Positions 44,300-55,586 of a stretch of 64,000 nucleotides of DNA are shown here, in pieces. Numbering within the stretch: position 1 is the stretch's first letter; each line of letters opens with the position of its first letter. The position numbers and the translations under genes were made by a program. The DNA comes from Chlorops oryzae (lineage: Eukaryota > Arthropoda > Insecta > Diptera > Chloropidae), in contig CM035808.1 of NCBI GenBank assembly GCA_020466095.1, forward strand, positions 48,673,979-48,737,978. Reading direction: 5' to 3'. The notes beneath the pieces were generated by a model. The model was given only the letters and a program-made list of their open reading frames with translations. It made no database searches and had not been told where the DNA came from.

Positions 44300-47200
44300 A
44301 CGCAAGGCTTAGTGAAAACTCCCCGCAACGCGCCTTGCCACCATCCAAACTTTTACAGTATAGTGAACTACTATATGCCCAGGTCCAACTCGGGGACCAC
44401 CGACACATCGCCACCGTAGACACAGGAGCCTCCCGAAGCGTTATCAGCACCGAAGTGGCGGCCAAACTAGCATCGCAAGGAACGTTCAGAGACAGTATAA
44501 CCAACGTACGCATGGCAGACGGATCAGTACAAACCGTGGAAATGACCTTTACCATCGCCGTACAGCTGGGGTCATACAAAACAGACATCACGTTCGTGGT
44601 CCTACCAACCACTTTGGATGGGGTAATTCTGGGAATGGACTTCCTGAGCAGGGCTGGAACACGAATCACAATAGGAGGACATTCGGCATGGATTACCCAG
44701 CAAGCAGACGTCCACAGAACCAACTCAGAAGACACCACCAACATTCTACACACCCACGCGGAGACCAGTCCCACCAACACCAGTTCCGACACGAAAGAAC
44801 AATTCCTCGCACAAGAATTTGCGGAACTCGCAGACATCCGAGGTTCATCCAATATCACCAAGCATGAAATCATCATGAAGGACACCAGGCCCTTCAAGCA
44901 ACGCTATTTCCCGAAGAATCCAATTATGCAGGACGCCATTAATAAGGAGATCGACGAGCTCATTCGTCTGGATTGCATCGAGCCCTCACACAGTCCGTAC
45001 AGCTCCTCGGTAGTCATGGTGCGGAAAAAGAACGGCAAGTGGCGGTTGTGCCTAGATTTCCGCCAGTTAAACGAAAAATCAGTACAGGATGCCTACCCGC
45101 TACCTCGAATCAACTACATTTTGGGGCGTCTCCGAGAGGCCAAATTCATCAGTAGCATCGACTTGAAAAACGGATATTGGCAAATTCCCCTGGAGGAGAC
45201 TAGCAAGCAGTACACCGCGTTTACAGTACCAGGCAGAGGACTATATCAGTGGAAGGTCATGCCATTTGGACTCCACTCCGCACCAGCGACGTTCCAGCGG
45301 GCGCTCAACCGGGTGATAGGGCCAGATATGGAACCACATGCCTTCACCTACCTGGATGACATCATTGTGATTGGAAGATCACTCGACGAACACATGGCAA
45401 ACCTCAAGGAAGTATTTCGACGCCTTAAAGCCGCTAACCTGCGAATAAGCCCCGACAAATGCGAATTCTTCCGACAGGAAATAAAATATCTAGGACATCT
45501 TGTGAACCCCCAAGGAATCCACACCGACCCTGAGAAAATTGCAGCCATCCGAGAGCTACAACCACCAACCAAGCTGAAGGAGCTTCGCCGATGCCTGGGT
45601 ATTGCGAGCTGGTACCGCCGTTTTGTGCCAGACTTCTCAAAGATAGTACACCCAATGACACTTTTGCTGAAGAAGAAGCACCGTTGGAAATGGACGCAAG
45701 ATCAACAGGACGCGTTCGAGTTATTGAAGGAAAAGCTGACTCAAGCACCAGTCCTCGCCTGCCCAGACTTTACGAAAACCTTTTTGCTACAAACCGACGC
45801 CAGTGATTATGGCCTGGGAGCCGTGCTTACCCAGGAGATCGATGGGCAGGAGCGTGTCATCGCCTATGATAGTAGACACCTGAATCCAGCGGAGCTGAAC
45901 TATTCCACCACGGAAAAAGAGTGCTTGGCCATCGTCTGGGGAGTCCGCAAGATGCGCCATTACTTGGAGGGATACCACTTTGTCGTCATCACAGACCATT
46001 TGGCGCTGAAATGGTTGAACTCAATCGACAACCCGACGGGAAGGATCGCTCGCTGGGCGCTGGAGCTCCAACAATACTCGTTCGAGATCAGATACCGGAA
46101 GGGGAAATACAACGTCATCGCGGACGCACTTTCTCGCCAGCCGTTGAACACCGTATGTCAGGTCATTCAGACCCAGGATGGCGCGGGAAGAGACACGAGT
46201 GACTGGGTGCAAAAGAAGAAAGGAGGAGTCCTCAGTAACCCAGAAAAATACCCGGACTACCGTATCTCGGAAGGAAATTTGTTCTGATATCCACCGGTGC
46301 TAGGAGGAGACGACGATCGATACAACTGGAAACTCTGCGTCCCGAAAAAAGATAGGGGCAGAGTCTTACAGGAAAACCATGACGATCCTACTGCAGGCCA
46401 CTTTGGCGTTAAAAAAACTATCGGAAGAATTGGTAGGCGATATTTCTGGCCTGGATTCTACCGGGACATAAGGAGTTACGTCCGGAAGTGTCTTACCTGT
46501 CAGCGGTACAAAAATCAACAACAAAAGCAAGCCGGCCATATGCATACGAGAATAGCGGAGGAGCCATTGGCCGTACTATGTGCCGATTTCATGGGACCTC
46601 TACCACGCTCCACCCATGGAAACGTCTACTTACTGGTCTTTTTCGATAAGTTCTCGAAATGGGTAGAGCTAGTGCCTCTACGCACAGCGACAACAGAAGC
46701 CGTCCAGAAAGCCCTGAGAGAACGCATTATTTCGCGATACGGGGTCCCGACTACACTTATCACCGACAATGGGACACAATTTACAAGCAAGAAATTCACG
46801 CAGTTCCTGGCCAAACTAGGTGTCGAGCATCAACGGACTGCCCCATATACCCCCCAGGAAAACCCGACCGAAAGAGCAAACCGAACCATCAAGACTATGC
46901 TGGCTCAGTACACCGAAGACCAACATAAGCACTGGGATCAACTACTACCGGAGCTATCCCTGGCCATTAACAGCAGCACCGCCGAAAGCACTGGATATAG
47001 TCCAGCCTTCCTCACGCAGGGTCGGGAACCTCGACTACCGAAGCAGTTATACGATGAATGCTCCTCTTAACTCACCGTAGATCATATGACCGTGGAAGAG
47101 AGGATGGAACGGCTCAAAGAGGTGTTTGAAGTGGTAAGGCAAAACCAGGTGCGGGCAAGCCAAGACCAGGCCCGATTTCATTATCTTCGAAGAAGAGAAT

Positions 47201-47385
47201 GGAGACCAGGTATCGGAGACTACATACTAGTCAAAACCCACCCGCTGTCAAAAGCAGTGGAGAGTTTCGCCGCCAAGCTAGCCCCAAAGTACGATGGCCC
47301 GTACCAAGTGACAGGCACACGTGGGACAGGTGAAACCCTTCATGGGCACGCCCACGGACAAGGAAGAAGAAAACAGCGATTCTGA
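44180..47385 (+). pseudogene. pol: pol of the Osvaldo-like element: protease, RT, RNase H, integrase, with nonsense codons
   Basis: Read in the -1 frame relative to the end of gag. Protease VDTGASRSVIS (Asp at 44419-44421); reverse transcriptase with CLDFRQLNEK and YLDD (Asp pair at 45355-45360); RNase H beginning LLQTDASDYGLGAV (Asp at 45796) with TEKECLAI. Then an in-frame TGA at 46285-46287, integrase HHCC finger (HDDPTAGHFG ... CLTCQRYK), catalytic CADFMGPL, ITDNGTQF and ENPTERANR, an in-frame TAA at 47068-47070, and a C-terminal GPY-like motif (PKYDGPYQVTG) before a frame loss at about 47310. Two nonsense codons disable it. An A-run lies at 47395-47417. Confidence 0.92.
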
Positions 47386-47504
47386 AGATTAACAAAGAAA
47401 AAAAAAAAAAAAAAAATAAAATCTTCATTACAAAGTAGTTAGTCAATGTATAATGTCTGTCTGTGTCCCCGAAACCATTCCATTCTCAATTGCTCGTCGC
47501 CTGC

Positions 47505-47534
47505 TTCTTTTTCTTTCCTCATATTTACTTACAG
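47505..47534 (+). promoter_or_regulatory. Probable 3' splice site upstream of ORF3
   Basis: A pyrimidine-rich stretch ending TTACTTACAG at 47534, five bases before an ATG, fits an acceptor for a spliced subgenomic RNA as used for env-like ORFs of errantiviruses. The donor was not located. Confidence 0.5.
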
Positions 47535-47538
47535 AATA

Positions 47539-48130
47539 ATGGAAACCCCTAACATTGACAGGTTCGCCAAAGCCAGGGTGCGCTTCCTGGACGCTTACCA
47601 CCGGATAGAGGCGCAACAGAAGCAGACGGTCTTCCTGAAGAGCCACCCTCTGTTCCCGAAGAAGGCACCCACTACGCCGCTGTTACGCCTGACGGCCCTG
47701 CCCGCGGAAGAGAACCCCACCAGCCGGGAACTTTTTGGGAGCGACTCCGAGAGTGAGGTGACCAACCCGAGCCCAAATACCTTGCTGCCGAGCCAGCAGA
47801 AACGACCGGCCGCCAGAATACTCACCGAGCCAGGCCCATGCCAACGTAAGGCCACCCGGCCAAATGGTGACCTTGTTCATGACCGCCCGGGGGACGATTC
47901 CTCCAAATTCCCCAGACGAAGACGAGTTCCTGGAAGACACCAGTAATGAGCAGATGCTGGAAATCGAAAAATCCCTAAGGGCACGGTGGGAAGAAAGGCG
48001 AGCACTTTCCCAGAAAAGTGAGCGGATCCGCTGCACTAAGACCATTGAGGGCCAGCGGTATCGTTTCACAGTGACCAGGGAAGGAAATGTGACCCATTTC
48101 AAACTTCCCCCAAGTAGGGAGGGGATGTAA
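47539..48130 (+). pseudogene. Third ORF (ORF3) of the Osvaldo-like element, unknown function
   Basis: ATG at 47539 (METPNIDRFAKARVRFLDAY) opens a frame to 47946; the 3' part continues in the next frame (47864-48127, ending KLPPSREGM) after a one-base shift around 47840-47870. The predicted product, about 195 residues, is hydrophilic, acidic in the middle (DSESEV; PDEDEFLEDTS) and basic near the end, with a helix (QMLEIEKSLRARWEERRALS). I see no signal peptide, furin site or membrane segment, so it is not an obvious envelope gene although it lies in the env position behind a splice acceptor. It ends at the purine tract. Family not recognised. Confidence 0.65.
48116..48125 (+). other. Polypurine tract of the Osvaldo-like element
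   Basis: AGGGAGGGGA directly before the 3' LTR. Confidence 0.85.
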
Positions 48131-49496
48131 TGAGGTAAAATTTTGGAACCAAACGGAAAATTTTAACTCATACATTTGTTCGTTTAATCATTATTTTTTC
48201 TCCCTCCCGCACATTAAAAAGAAACGACCAAGTGACAACGCGAGATGTTTTTCTTTATATTTTTTCAAACTACTTTTATATTTTCGGAAATGGATTTGTT
48301 TTGTTAAAATTATGATTTTTATGTTTAAAAATATATTATAAGAAAAAATGGAAAATATATTCAGATATCTAAGAATAAGAAGTAAGAAGAGGAACAAATG
48401 GTTTTTTTTTAACAGCCAAGACACAGCGCCACTCTACGCCCCCTGGAACAGTAACCGTGACACAACAAGATCGATAGCCAAGTCACAGTACCAGTTTACG
48501 CCCCCTGGAACAGTACCATGACACAGCTACCACTATATCCGCGACACAGCAAATCCACCACAGGCACAAACCCGACTTCCACCGATCAAGCCAGGTTTCT
48601 GCACAAGGCGTCAGTACACGCCTTTGACAGTGTGCACAAAAAATTTGTAGAATTCTCATTTCGTTTAACATTTTGGACGAATATAAGCCACAGTTTTCGC
48701 AGCGAAGGGGATCTCAGTGTTCAGCTCACGGAGCGACCTAGTTGTGAAAAAAAAGTGTTTTATCCGATTGGGACCACCAAGCTGAACAACACGGTAACCA
48801 GAGGTAATTAACATTCAGTTGTCTCTCAGGTTAGCCATACTTTTGGAACTATTGTCTGGATGGTGTCAACCCCAGACAGTAGTTCGATTCATCCAGCCAG
48901 CTGTTGATCAGGCGGTTCAACCCCTATCAGTAGAGGACAATCGTCTTTGCATTGTCCGCCAGTTAATCCTCGCTATTTGTTGTCCCGGCGGTCCAACCCC
49001 GTTCAACAATATAGACGAGTAGTAGCTATTCCCGCTAGCTCATTGTACAGGTGGTCCAACCCCGGTCAATGAACCAGTCAAAGTAGCCAGTCCCTACTAG
49101 TTGTTGTTCCGGCGGTCCAACCCCGTTCAACAGGTAGTCGACTCAGAAGCTAGAGAATAGACTACGCCATCGCCGGAAGTTCACCGATCACACCCTACAC
49201 ACGGCTTACGGATACTGCCCGAGTTCCAGTTATCAACACGGCACCCACTGGAGAACGCACGAAACCGCTCGCTACCAGGATTTGGAGTAAGAGACGCCGA
49301 CGCTACCGCTTCAACCATTGTAACTAGACATTAAGATTATGTTAGGAGAGAAGAAACCAAAAATTGAATAAAGGAATTAAAATTACGATGTTCTAAATCA
49401 TTATTGCGTATGGAACTACACTGAACACAGTTTCTGGTCTTGTAACGAACCCTGGATTGACTGAGTGATACCCCGGCTGAAAAAAAGATCGTTACA
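48126..49496 (+). repeat. 3' LTR of the Osvaldo-like element
   Basis: 1371 bp, TGTAATGAGG...GTTACA; AATAAA at about 49366. Followed by the ATAC target duplication at 49497-49500 and the right end of the TIR element. Confidence 0.93.
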
Positions 49497-49534
49497 ATAC
49501 TATGGGCATGCATGCTTAATTTTCCAACTGGGTA

Positions 49535-49928
49535 AGAACGTTTTCTTCAAATTGCGCTTGCGAAAACGAACAATAAGTTTTATGGTCGTAGGAGTCACAT
49601 TTCAGTTTCTTCGCTTTGGTAATAGCGTACTGGTTATATTCGGAAAGTTTTCGCTTATGCACTTTCTGAAAATTTTAATTTTATATTAAAACATTGTAAA
49701 GCTTATGCAAGTTGAAAGGCTCAATGTGTATATAAAATCTTTACCCTGATGTGTGCAATGAAGTTTGAAGAGCTTCGCAGTGAGCCACAAATTTTATGAT
49801 CTATATTTTGCTGCTCTTTGCATATTTGGCAAATTGCTTTAATTGAGCCAGTGGTTGATGATTTGTTCAGCTCAGGAACAAAATAAGTACCATCAAGATA
49901 TGCTTGCATTCAGCCAATATGTCATCCT
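49535..49928 (-). pseudogene. hAT-3 transposase, BED-finger exons
   Basis: Minus strand: 49928-49745 encodes YFVPELNKSSTTGS, then CQICKEQQ and SNFIAHIR. A 79-bp intron (49744-49666, GTAAAG...TTTCAG) is removed, and 49665-49535 continues KVHKRKLSEYNQYAI, then AQFEENVL. Splicing completes the BED pattern C-x2-C...H-x4-H (HIRKVH). The next codons are in 40793-40715. A frameshift near 49910 separates this part from the N-terminus at 56322. Confidence 0.8.
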
Positions 49929-50417
49929 CAGTGCCGGATTAAGGTAGGGCTAGCAGGGGCTATAGCCCCGGGCCCCAACTGGCAAAGGGCCCCGAGCGTC
50001 CAAATAAAATATCAAATATAAATTGTTTACCTTATTGTACGTTGCTTTAAAAGAATTTGTATTGTACTTATAGTAAAACTCATCTTGAACTTAAATTGAG
50101 TTTAACAGTTATTCCTTATTTCAAAAAACTGCGCCAAATAGAGCATCAGGGGCCATTACCGTTTGATTCTACTCCAGATATATCCCATGTTGATCAGCTG
50201 TCCGTCATTTTTCCTTATTATTTAAATAGTCAACATTTATGAGCGATTTTTACTTTTGTAAAGATTGAAAGTCACACTGGTAGATTGCTAAGCAATGTTG
50301 TGCTAGATTTATTACAAAAATATGATATTGATATTCAAAATTGTCGGGCGCAAACTTATGATAACGCATCAAATATGTCTGGAAAATATTCCGGCTTCCA
50401 AGCATGCATTAAAGAAA

Positions 50418-51278
50418 ACAAGTAAGGGTGTTATAGTCAGGCAAGCCTGACAATAGAATACCCGACACAGACACACATATTCAAATAATTTTTAATATCA
50501 AGAGGTGTTTAAGGCCATTAGGGGCCCCATATACCGACTTTTGTTGAATTTCTTTATGAAAACCACCCTTTTGCCACGCCCACTTTTCCAATTTTTTTAT
50601 ATTCTAATCGGAGGCCTCAATATACGCTCAAATTCTAAGTTTCATTGAAATATTTGGAAAAAGTCAGATTTTGGGACAGTTTTCGGATTTTTGTGACAGA
50701 CCCTAGTACTGGAGGTACCCTTAATAATGACCCGATCCAAAAAATTTTTGGGCAGGATGTTTATGGTTACAAAGGAAGTATAAGTGCCAATTTTCGTTCA
50801 AGTCCCATAGGCGTTTCGGGAGTAGGAGACAATTTTCGAAAAACGCCCTTCTGCCACGCCCATTTTTCTGATTTTTGTAAATCACATTAATTGGCCTAAA
50901 ATATGTTCAAGTGCCAAATTTCATCAAAATATCTTGAAAAACTCCGATTTTAGAGCAGTTTTTGTGATTTTCGTAACAGACCCTAGTACTGGAGGTACCC
51001 CTAAAAATGGTCCGATCGGGTCCATTCTCGAACTTAGTCTTACTCATGTGCCTGTGAGTACGCATACCAAATTTTGTCAAGATAGCTCAACTCCTTCGAT
51101 AAGATAACTGTATACAGACAGACAGACAGACAGACAGACGGACATGTCTAAATCGAATCTCCTGGTGACGCTGATCATTTCTATATACATTTTGTATAGT
51201 CTATCTCGACTGGTTCTGGGTGTTACACACAACCCAACAAACGCAATATACCCTCGACACAGAGTGTGTCGGGTATAA
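50418..51278 (+). mobile_element. DINE-like element, family A, complete, in the hAT-4 gene
   Basis: Same organisation as 19413-20281: AACAAGTAAGGG, hairpin GTCAGGCAAGCCTGAC, ATACCCGACACA, microsatellite 51117-51143, 3' hairpin and TGTGTCGGGTATAAA. In the hAT-4 frame (ACIKEN|KLAHY) it is an insertion without target duplication, as expected for a Helitron-class element. Confidence 0.9.
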
Positions 51279-52867
51279 AAACAAATTAGCCCATTACGTT
51301 CCTTGTGTCGGCCATTCGCTGAACTTAGTCGGAGAATGTAGCGTCGACGAATGTCTTGATGCAATAAATTTCTTCGGAGTTGCGCAGCGCTTGTACGTTT
51401 TTTTTAGTGCATCAACATATCGATGGAACGTCCTATCAACTTATAAATCGAGAGTAACGAATCTATCGCAAACAAGATGGTCATGTCGCGGAGATGCCAC
51501 GAAGCTCATAGTTAAAGATTTTAATCGCATTTATGAAGCTTTAAAAGTATTAGCGTACGATGTAAATAAAAAACGTGACACACGCCATGAAGCTTTAGCT
51601 TTACTAAATAATTTAGTTAAAATTGAAAATGCATTCATGGCAATTTTTTGGAATATTATAATTCCAACGATTTAACGCAATTGGTCAATACCTTCAAAAG
51701 GTCAATGTAGATTTAATTTCTGCTAACAATATGTTGCTTTCATTAGTAGAATTTGTTAAAGATTTACGATGTGCATCAAGTTAGCTTGCACTTTTTCGAA
51801 ATTTCCCAAAAACAATTATTGTGCTGTAATGTGCCCAGTTTGTGCTATCATGTGCCGTTTCGAAAAAAAAAAAAAAGTTGGCAGTTATGGAACTGCCGTT
51901 GGAAGTGAAAACATAAAATGTGTATTGAAGTTTGAAATGCATAATATTTGATTTAAAATTATTAAAATCAATCTGGATTTTTACATTTAATGAGACTCAG
52001 AGAAACAATTATAGGCATGTTATATGTAAAGTATTTTATTATTTTATTATTGAAATATATTGCTGGCTGCACAAAGTTTTAACAATTAATTACACTGCTC
52101 AACACTAAATTTTCCTTTGACTTGAAACCAACTTTTTTTTTGTCGTATTTGTTTCGCTGAAGCAAAATATATGCTTTAAGTTTGAAAGTTAGCTCGCGTT
52201 TTTTAAATATTCGCTAAGAAAGGTTTTGCGATTTTTTGTCAATATTTTTTAGTCGTAGTTTTATCGTTCGACCGTTTCAAAAAATTTAATTCATATAAAA
52301 GAAGAGTAAATATACAGCATATCCCTCATACATATGGATGAAATCGGTTCAACAGCTTAGGAGCTATAGGGCGATAAAGGCAAAAATTTTAAGAAATTTT
52401 TAACAACTTTGTACAAAAACTTGATTTCAAGCCCATATAATTTCCGAAGAAGATTCGGTATTCAGGTTTAGGCTATCTTAAGTAAATGAGTGGATTTGTA
52501 AGAGCATTTCAAGACCCAGAAAAAGAAAAACCGATGAGTTGTTCATATTTGAATTGGGTTTTTAGAAAAAATGAGACGAGTTTTTTTCGCCAAAAATATT
52601 TTTATATATTTTAGTTTCATTTGATTTTTCATCGTCGTCTCTATCATTATCCGAGGACACCGGAGATACAATATGTACAATACAATATGTTGCATGCCCA
52701 GTGACAATACTAAGAATCACAACGTCGAGCTTTCGTTTTCTATTAGTACACAGCGGCCAAAGTGCTGCTTACAGAAGCGATGAACCGTCCCAGCGGCCAA
52801 CAATGCCTAGCGCCTACAACCGCCTACCACATGTTCAATTTCGGTGCTATGATTCGATGTGTACATA

Positions 52868-53042
52868 AGGGAACGTGTCCAACCTACGTGAACCATTTTT
52901 TACTACTTTTTACCAACCTCGCCCCCCCCCCCCCCTCGGTGACAATCCGTAGAATAATTTAAGTGACCAATTTGTCCAAGTGTAGTACTTTCAGGACCCC
53001 CCTCCCCCCCTAAAAGGGTCACGTAGTTTGGACACGTTCCCT
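52868..53042. mobile_element. MITE, 175 bp, with poly-C interior
   Basis: AGGGAACGTGTCCAACCTAC at the left and the inverse of AGGGAACGTGTCCAAACTAC at the right (27-bp arms, a few mismatches). The interior has a C14 run at 52922 and a second C-rich run near 53000. It lies inside the foldback element. Confidence 0.75.
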
Positions 53043-54227
53043 AAAAACGTTCATAGGAAAAGTGCATAGCGCATTGAGATATCCTGAGCATTTAAAAAAT
53101 ATGTAAACACATTGGCAGACTATGTCGCTCCACCTCGCAGACACTCTCATGCTGAGCATATCACCGAGGCGTCCGCAATGAAAGACGCTTGGACTTGTTC
53201 ACCGCCGACACTATATTCTGCTGGGAACATACATACACGCATTATTGAGCAGATATGACTCATGGCTGCCACAGTTGGCGTTTTAACGCAAAACTGACAC
53301 TATATTTTACAGTCGGCGGTGTGGCTCGTTTTCATTGTATTTGGCTCTTTTTTGGCTTTATTACGCCACGACAAAAATTACTCAGTGACCAATTCAAAGC
53401 AAAAAATTTTCGGTGCAAACACTCAAAATAATTTAGATTTAGCGGACCTAATCCACATCACAAAATTTTTGTTTTACAATATACATACATATATACATGT
53501 TATATAAGTGTTGGACCCTTTTAATTCCCATTGGCTCTTTTTGAATCGCTGTGGCACTTTTATATCTTTTTAAATGGCAACCGTTTGCATACTCTCTTTG
53601 CCGCTGTAGTGAGAAAGAAGATCGAATGAACTGAGAGAACCGAAGTCAAAGTGAGAAACCAAGAGCGAGTTGAATCAAATCCCGGTCGGAATATGCAATG
53701 TTTAGCTATTACTATTTTTGCAATAGTTTCTATGCGGAATTTGTCGTTCAAAATTATAATTGCGATGTCATAAAAATGAATGATAGCTATCGTAGAATTT
53801 GTTTTTAACCACTCACGAATTTTTAAGACGTAATATTTTTCCTTTGTCATCAATGAATTTCCAAAAGAAGATATTCATGGAATATCAAATTGCCGACTGG
53901 GGTGTTACGTCGACGAATCACATAAAACTTTTTAGGAATGCTTCTCACTGAAAGCTACGCACACTAATATAGCCGAGATATACGTACACGACGACCGTGA
54001 CGGTTACAACATATACAAATGCATTTTGAACTTAAAGATTTGCTCCCTGCTCAACGCGCCTATAGAAGTTTTCACTTCAAAAATCCTCAAGGGATGCCAT
54101 TTTTATGAGGAGGTCCTTTTTTTTGGTGTCAAGTTAGCTTGCACTTTTTCAAATTTCCCAAAAAAAATTTTTATGCTGTAATGTGCCCAGTTTGTGCTAT
54201 CATGTCCCGTTTCGAAAAAAAAAAAAA

Positions 54228-54462
54228 TCCTCAAGGGATGCCATTTTTATGAGGAGGTCCTTTTTTTCGTGTCAAGTTAGCCGGGACTTCATTTTTCAAT
54301 AATGTAACGAGAGAGGCCATAACAAAGGAGCTCTCTGCCGCAAGAATTGACCCAACAATCAGCTCGTGGATTAGCAACATCCTAGAGCTAAGACTCATTA
54401 CCGGCTAACTTGACACCAAAAAAAGGACCTCCTCATAAAAATGGCATCCCTTGAGGAATTTT
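54228..54462. repeat. Inner foldback flanking the RT fragment
   Basis: CCTCAAGGGATGCCATTTTT and the following 35 bases to GTCAAGTTAGCCGG (54228-54284) are inverted at 54401-54462. The left arm also occurs once more at 54082-54136. Confidence 0.88.
54283..54408 (+). pseudogene. Fragment of a non-LTR retrotransposon reverse transcriptase
   Basis: A continuous 41-codon frame reads FFNNVTREAITKELSAARID, then ISSWISNILELRLIT, followed by a stop. It matches the segment just after the first catalytic-Asp box of Jockey/R1-type RTs (pattern AFxNV...L...gi...i..WI...L..R). It lies exactly in the loop between the inverted GTCAAGTTAGCCGG arms, so it looks captured by the foldback element. Too short to be functional. 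Confidence 0.7.
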
Positions 54463-54878
54463 TTTTTCCGAAACGGCACATGATAGCACAAACTGGGCAC
54501 ATTACAGCACAATAATTTTTTTCGGGAAATTCGAAAAAGTGCAAGCTAACTTGATGCACATAGATTTACGTGCTAAATTTTTGGAGATTGAAAAAGAAGC
54601 TACGGAGTTAAGTACTTATGTAAAAAGAGAATATTCTAGTTCAGGCAAAAAGAAAATCACTCGTATGCTTGCTGACAAGGAAGTGCAAGTTAATAGTTTA
54701 AATGGGACAGATGATTTTCGAATAAATACATTTTATGTTATTATTGACAAACTTGTTGCCGAGTTGCAAAAGCGAAGTGAAGCATATACCAATATTATTG
54801 ATTTGTTTGGTTTTTAACTCAATTGTTATTTATGAGACTAATGAATTAGAAATCAAAGCAACAAATCTCATACAAGTA

Positions 54879-55586
54879 CACGCAGAGAAAAAATATCACA
54901 TACCCAATTATATTTTGCAGGGATTACATATGTAATTGGGTATGATGCAATTATATTTTCATAATTGCGTCCAATTATATTTTTCATTGCCTCCAATTAT
55001 ATATGTAATTGTATCAAATGATAAAACAAATAATTTCAATTACATATATAATTCCGTCCTTAAATATATAATCGGCTGCAATGATGTATGTAGTTGTATC
55101 GAATTATATACATAATTGCGTCTAATTAAATTTGTGATCCCCTGCAATTTAAAATACATTCTATATAGCAATATAAAAAGGGGCATTCTCCACGATTGGG
55201 CGGAATATATTTCACCACGTCATTTCGTGGTCCACCTGCCCCTTGGAGGCCTAAGGATTTTGAAAATTCAAACACCTTATATACGATCGAAATTATAAAC
55301 CATTTGAGAAATATAACAACAAACTGTAAAATAAATACAATCATATATATAATTGCATCAATGCTTTAAATTGTAAAAGTAATCAGATGTAATTACATAT
55401 GTATTCAGAACGCAATTACATATATGATAAATTTAAATGCAATTATATAAGTAATTGAGTAATTGAGTATTTTTCATTTTCTAATTATATTGTAATTGGC
55501 TCCAATTAATAATGGAATCGGGGCAAGGCTCCAATCACATATGTAATTGGTTCCAATTATATTTCGGGAACTTATTTCTCTCCGTG
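54879..55586. mobile_element. MITE with TA target and repeated ATATGTAATTG palindromes
   Basis: CACGCAGAGAAA at the left, inverse of CACGGAGAGAAA at the right, TA on both sides (54877-54878, 55587-55588). Removal restores LIQVYSDDL of hAT-4. The 708-bp interior repeats variants of CAATTACATATGTAATTG more than a dozen times in both directions. Open frames inside are not accepted. Confidence 0.87.

Larger units (their letters stand above)
41677..49496 (+). mobile_element. Ty3/gypsy LTR retrotransposon, Osvaldo-like, degraded
   Basis: 7820 bp with long LTRs (1356 and 1371 bp, TGTAATGAGG...GTTACA), 4-bp target duplication ATAC (41673-41676, 49497-49500), a tRNA-Lys primer-binding site, gag, pol and a third ORF before the 3' LTR. 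Long LTRs, the 4-bp duplication and a primer site nearly the same as that of lentiviruses are features described for Osvaldo and Ulysses of Drosophila; the family call rests on these. Stops and frameshifts in gag, pol and ORF3 plus LTR differences (including a 23-bp indel) show it is older than the copia element. Confidence 0.92.
40796..49532. mobile_element. TA-flanked inverted-repeat element with two tRNA-like modules; host of the LTR element
   Basis: CCCAGTTG at 40796 and CAACTGGG ending at 49532, each bordered by TA (40794-40795, 49533-49534). Removing the element and one TA rejoins EENVL to SYVLETL of hAT-3 in frame, which proves the boundaries. Without the LTR retrotransposon it is about 0.9 kb, non-coding, full of CATGCATG and ATGAATCATG words, and holds two tRNA-like sequences on its minus strand. 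TA target and short TIRs suggest a Tc1/mariner-mobilised non-autonomous element (inference). Confidence 0.88.
51769..54561. mobile_element. Foldback element with about 105-bp inverted repeats and 9-bp duplication
   Basis: Ends ATGTGCATCAAGTTAGCTTG, going on for about 105 bp with few changes in inverse at 54455-54561. 9-bp duplication AGATTTACG (51760-51768, 54562-54570); removing it restores EFVKDLRAKFLEIE of hAT-4. A further partial copy of the terminal repeat lies inside at 54127-54225. The right side holds a nested foldback (54228-54462) around a reverse-transcriptase fragment. The rest (51880-54060) has no recognised gene. Length of the duplication and long TIRs fit a MULE-type or foldback element; no transposase is visible. 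Confidence 0.87.

Noticed and set aside
47539..48130. env gene of an errantivirus
   Set aside because: No signal peptide, cleavage site or membrane segment; described only as ORF3.
55116..55344. Open frames within the 54879 MITE
   Set aside because: Non-coding palindromic interior; removal of the MITE restores the host hAT frame.
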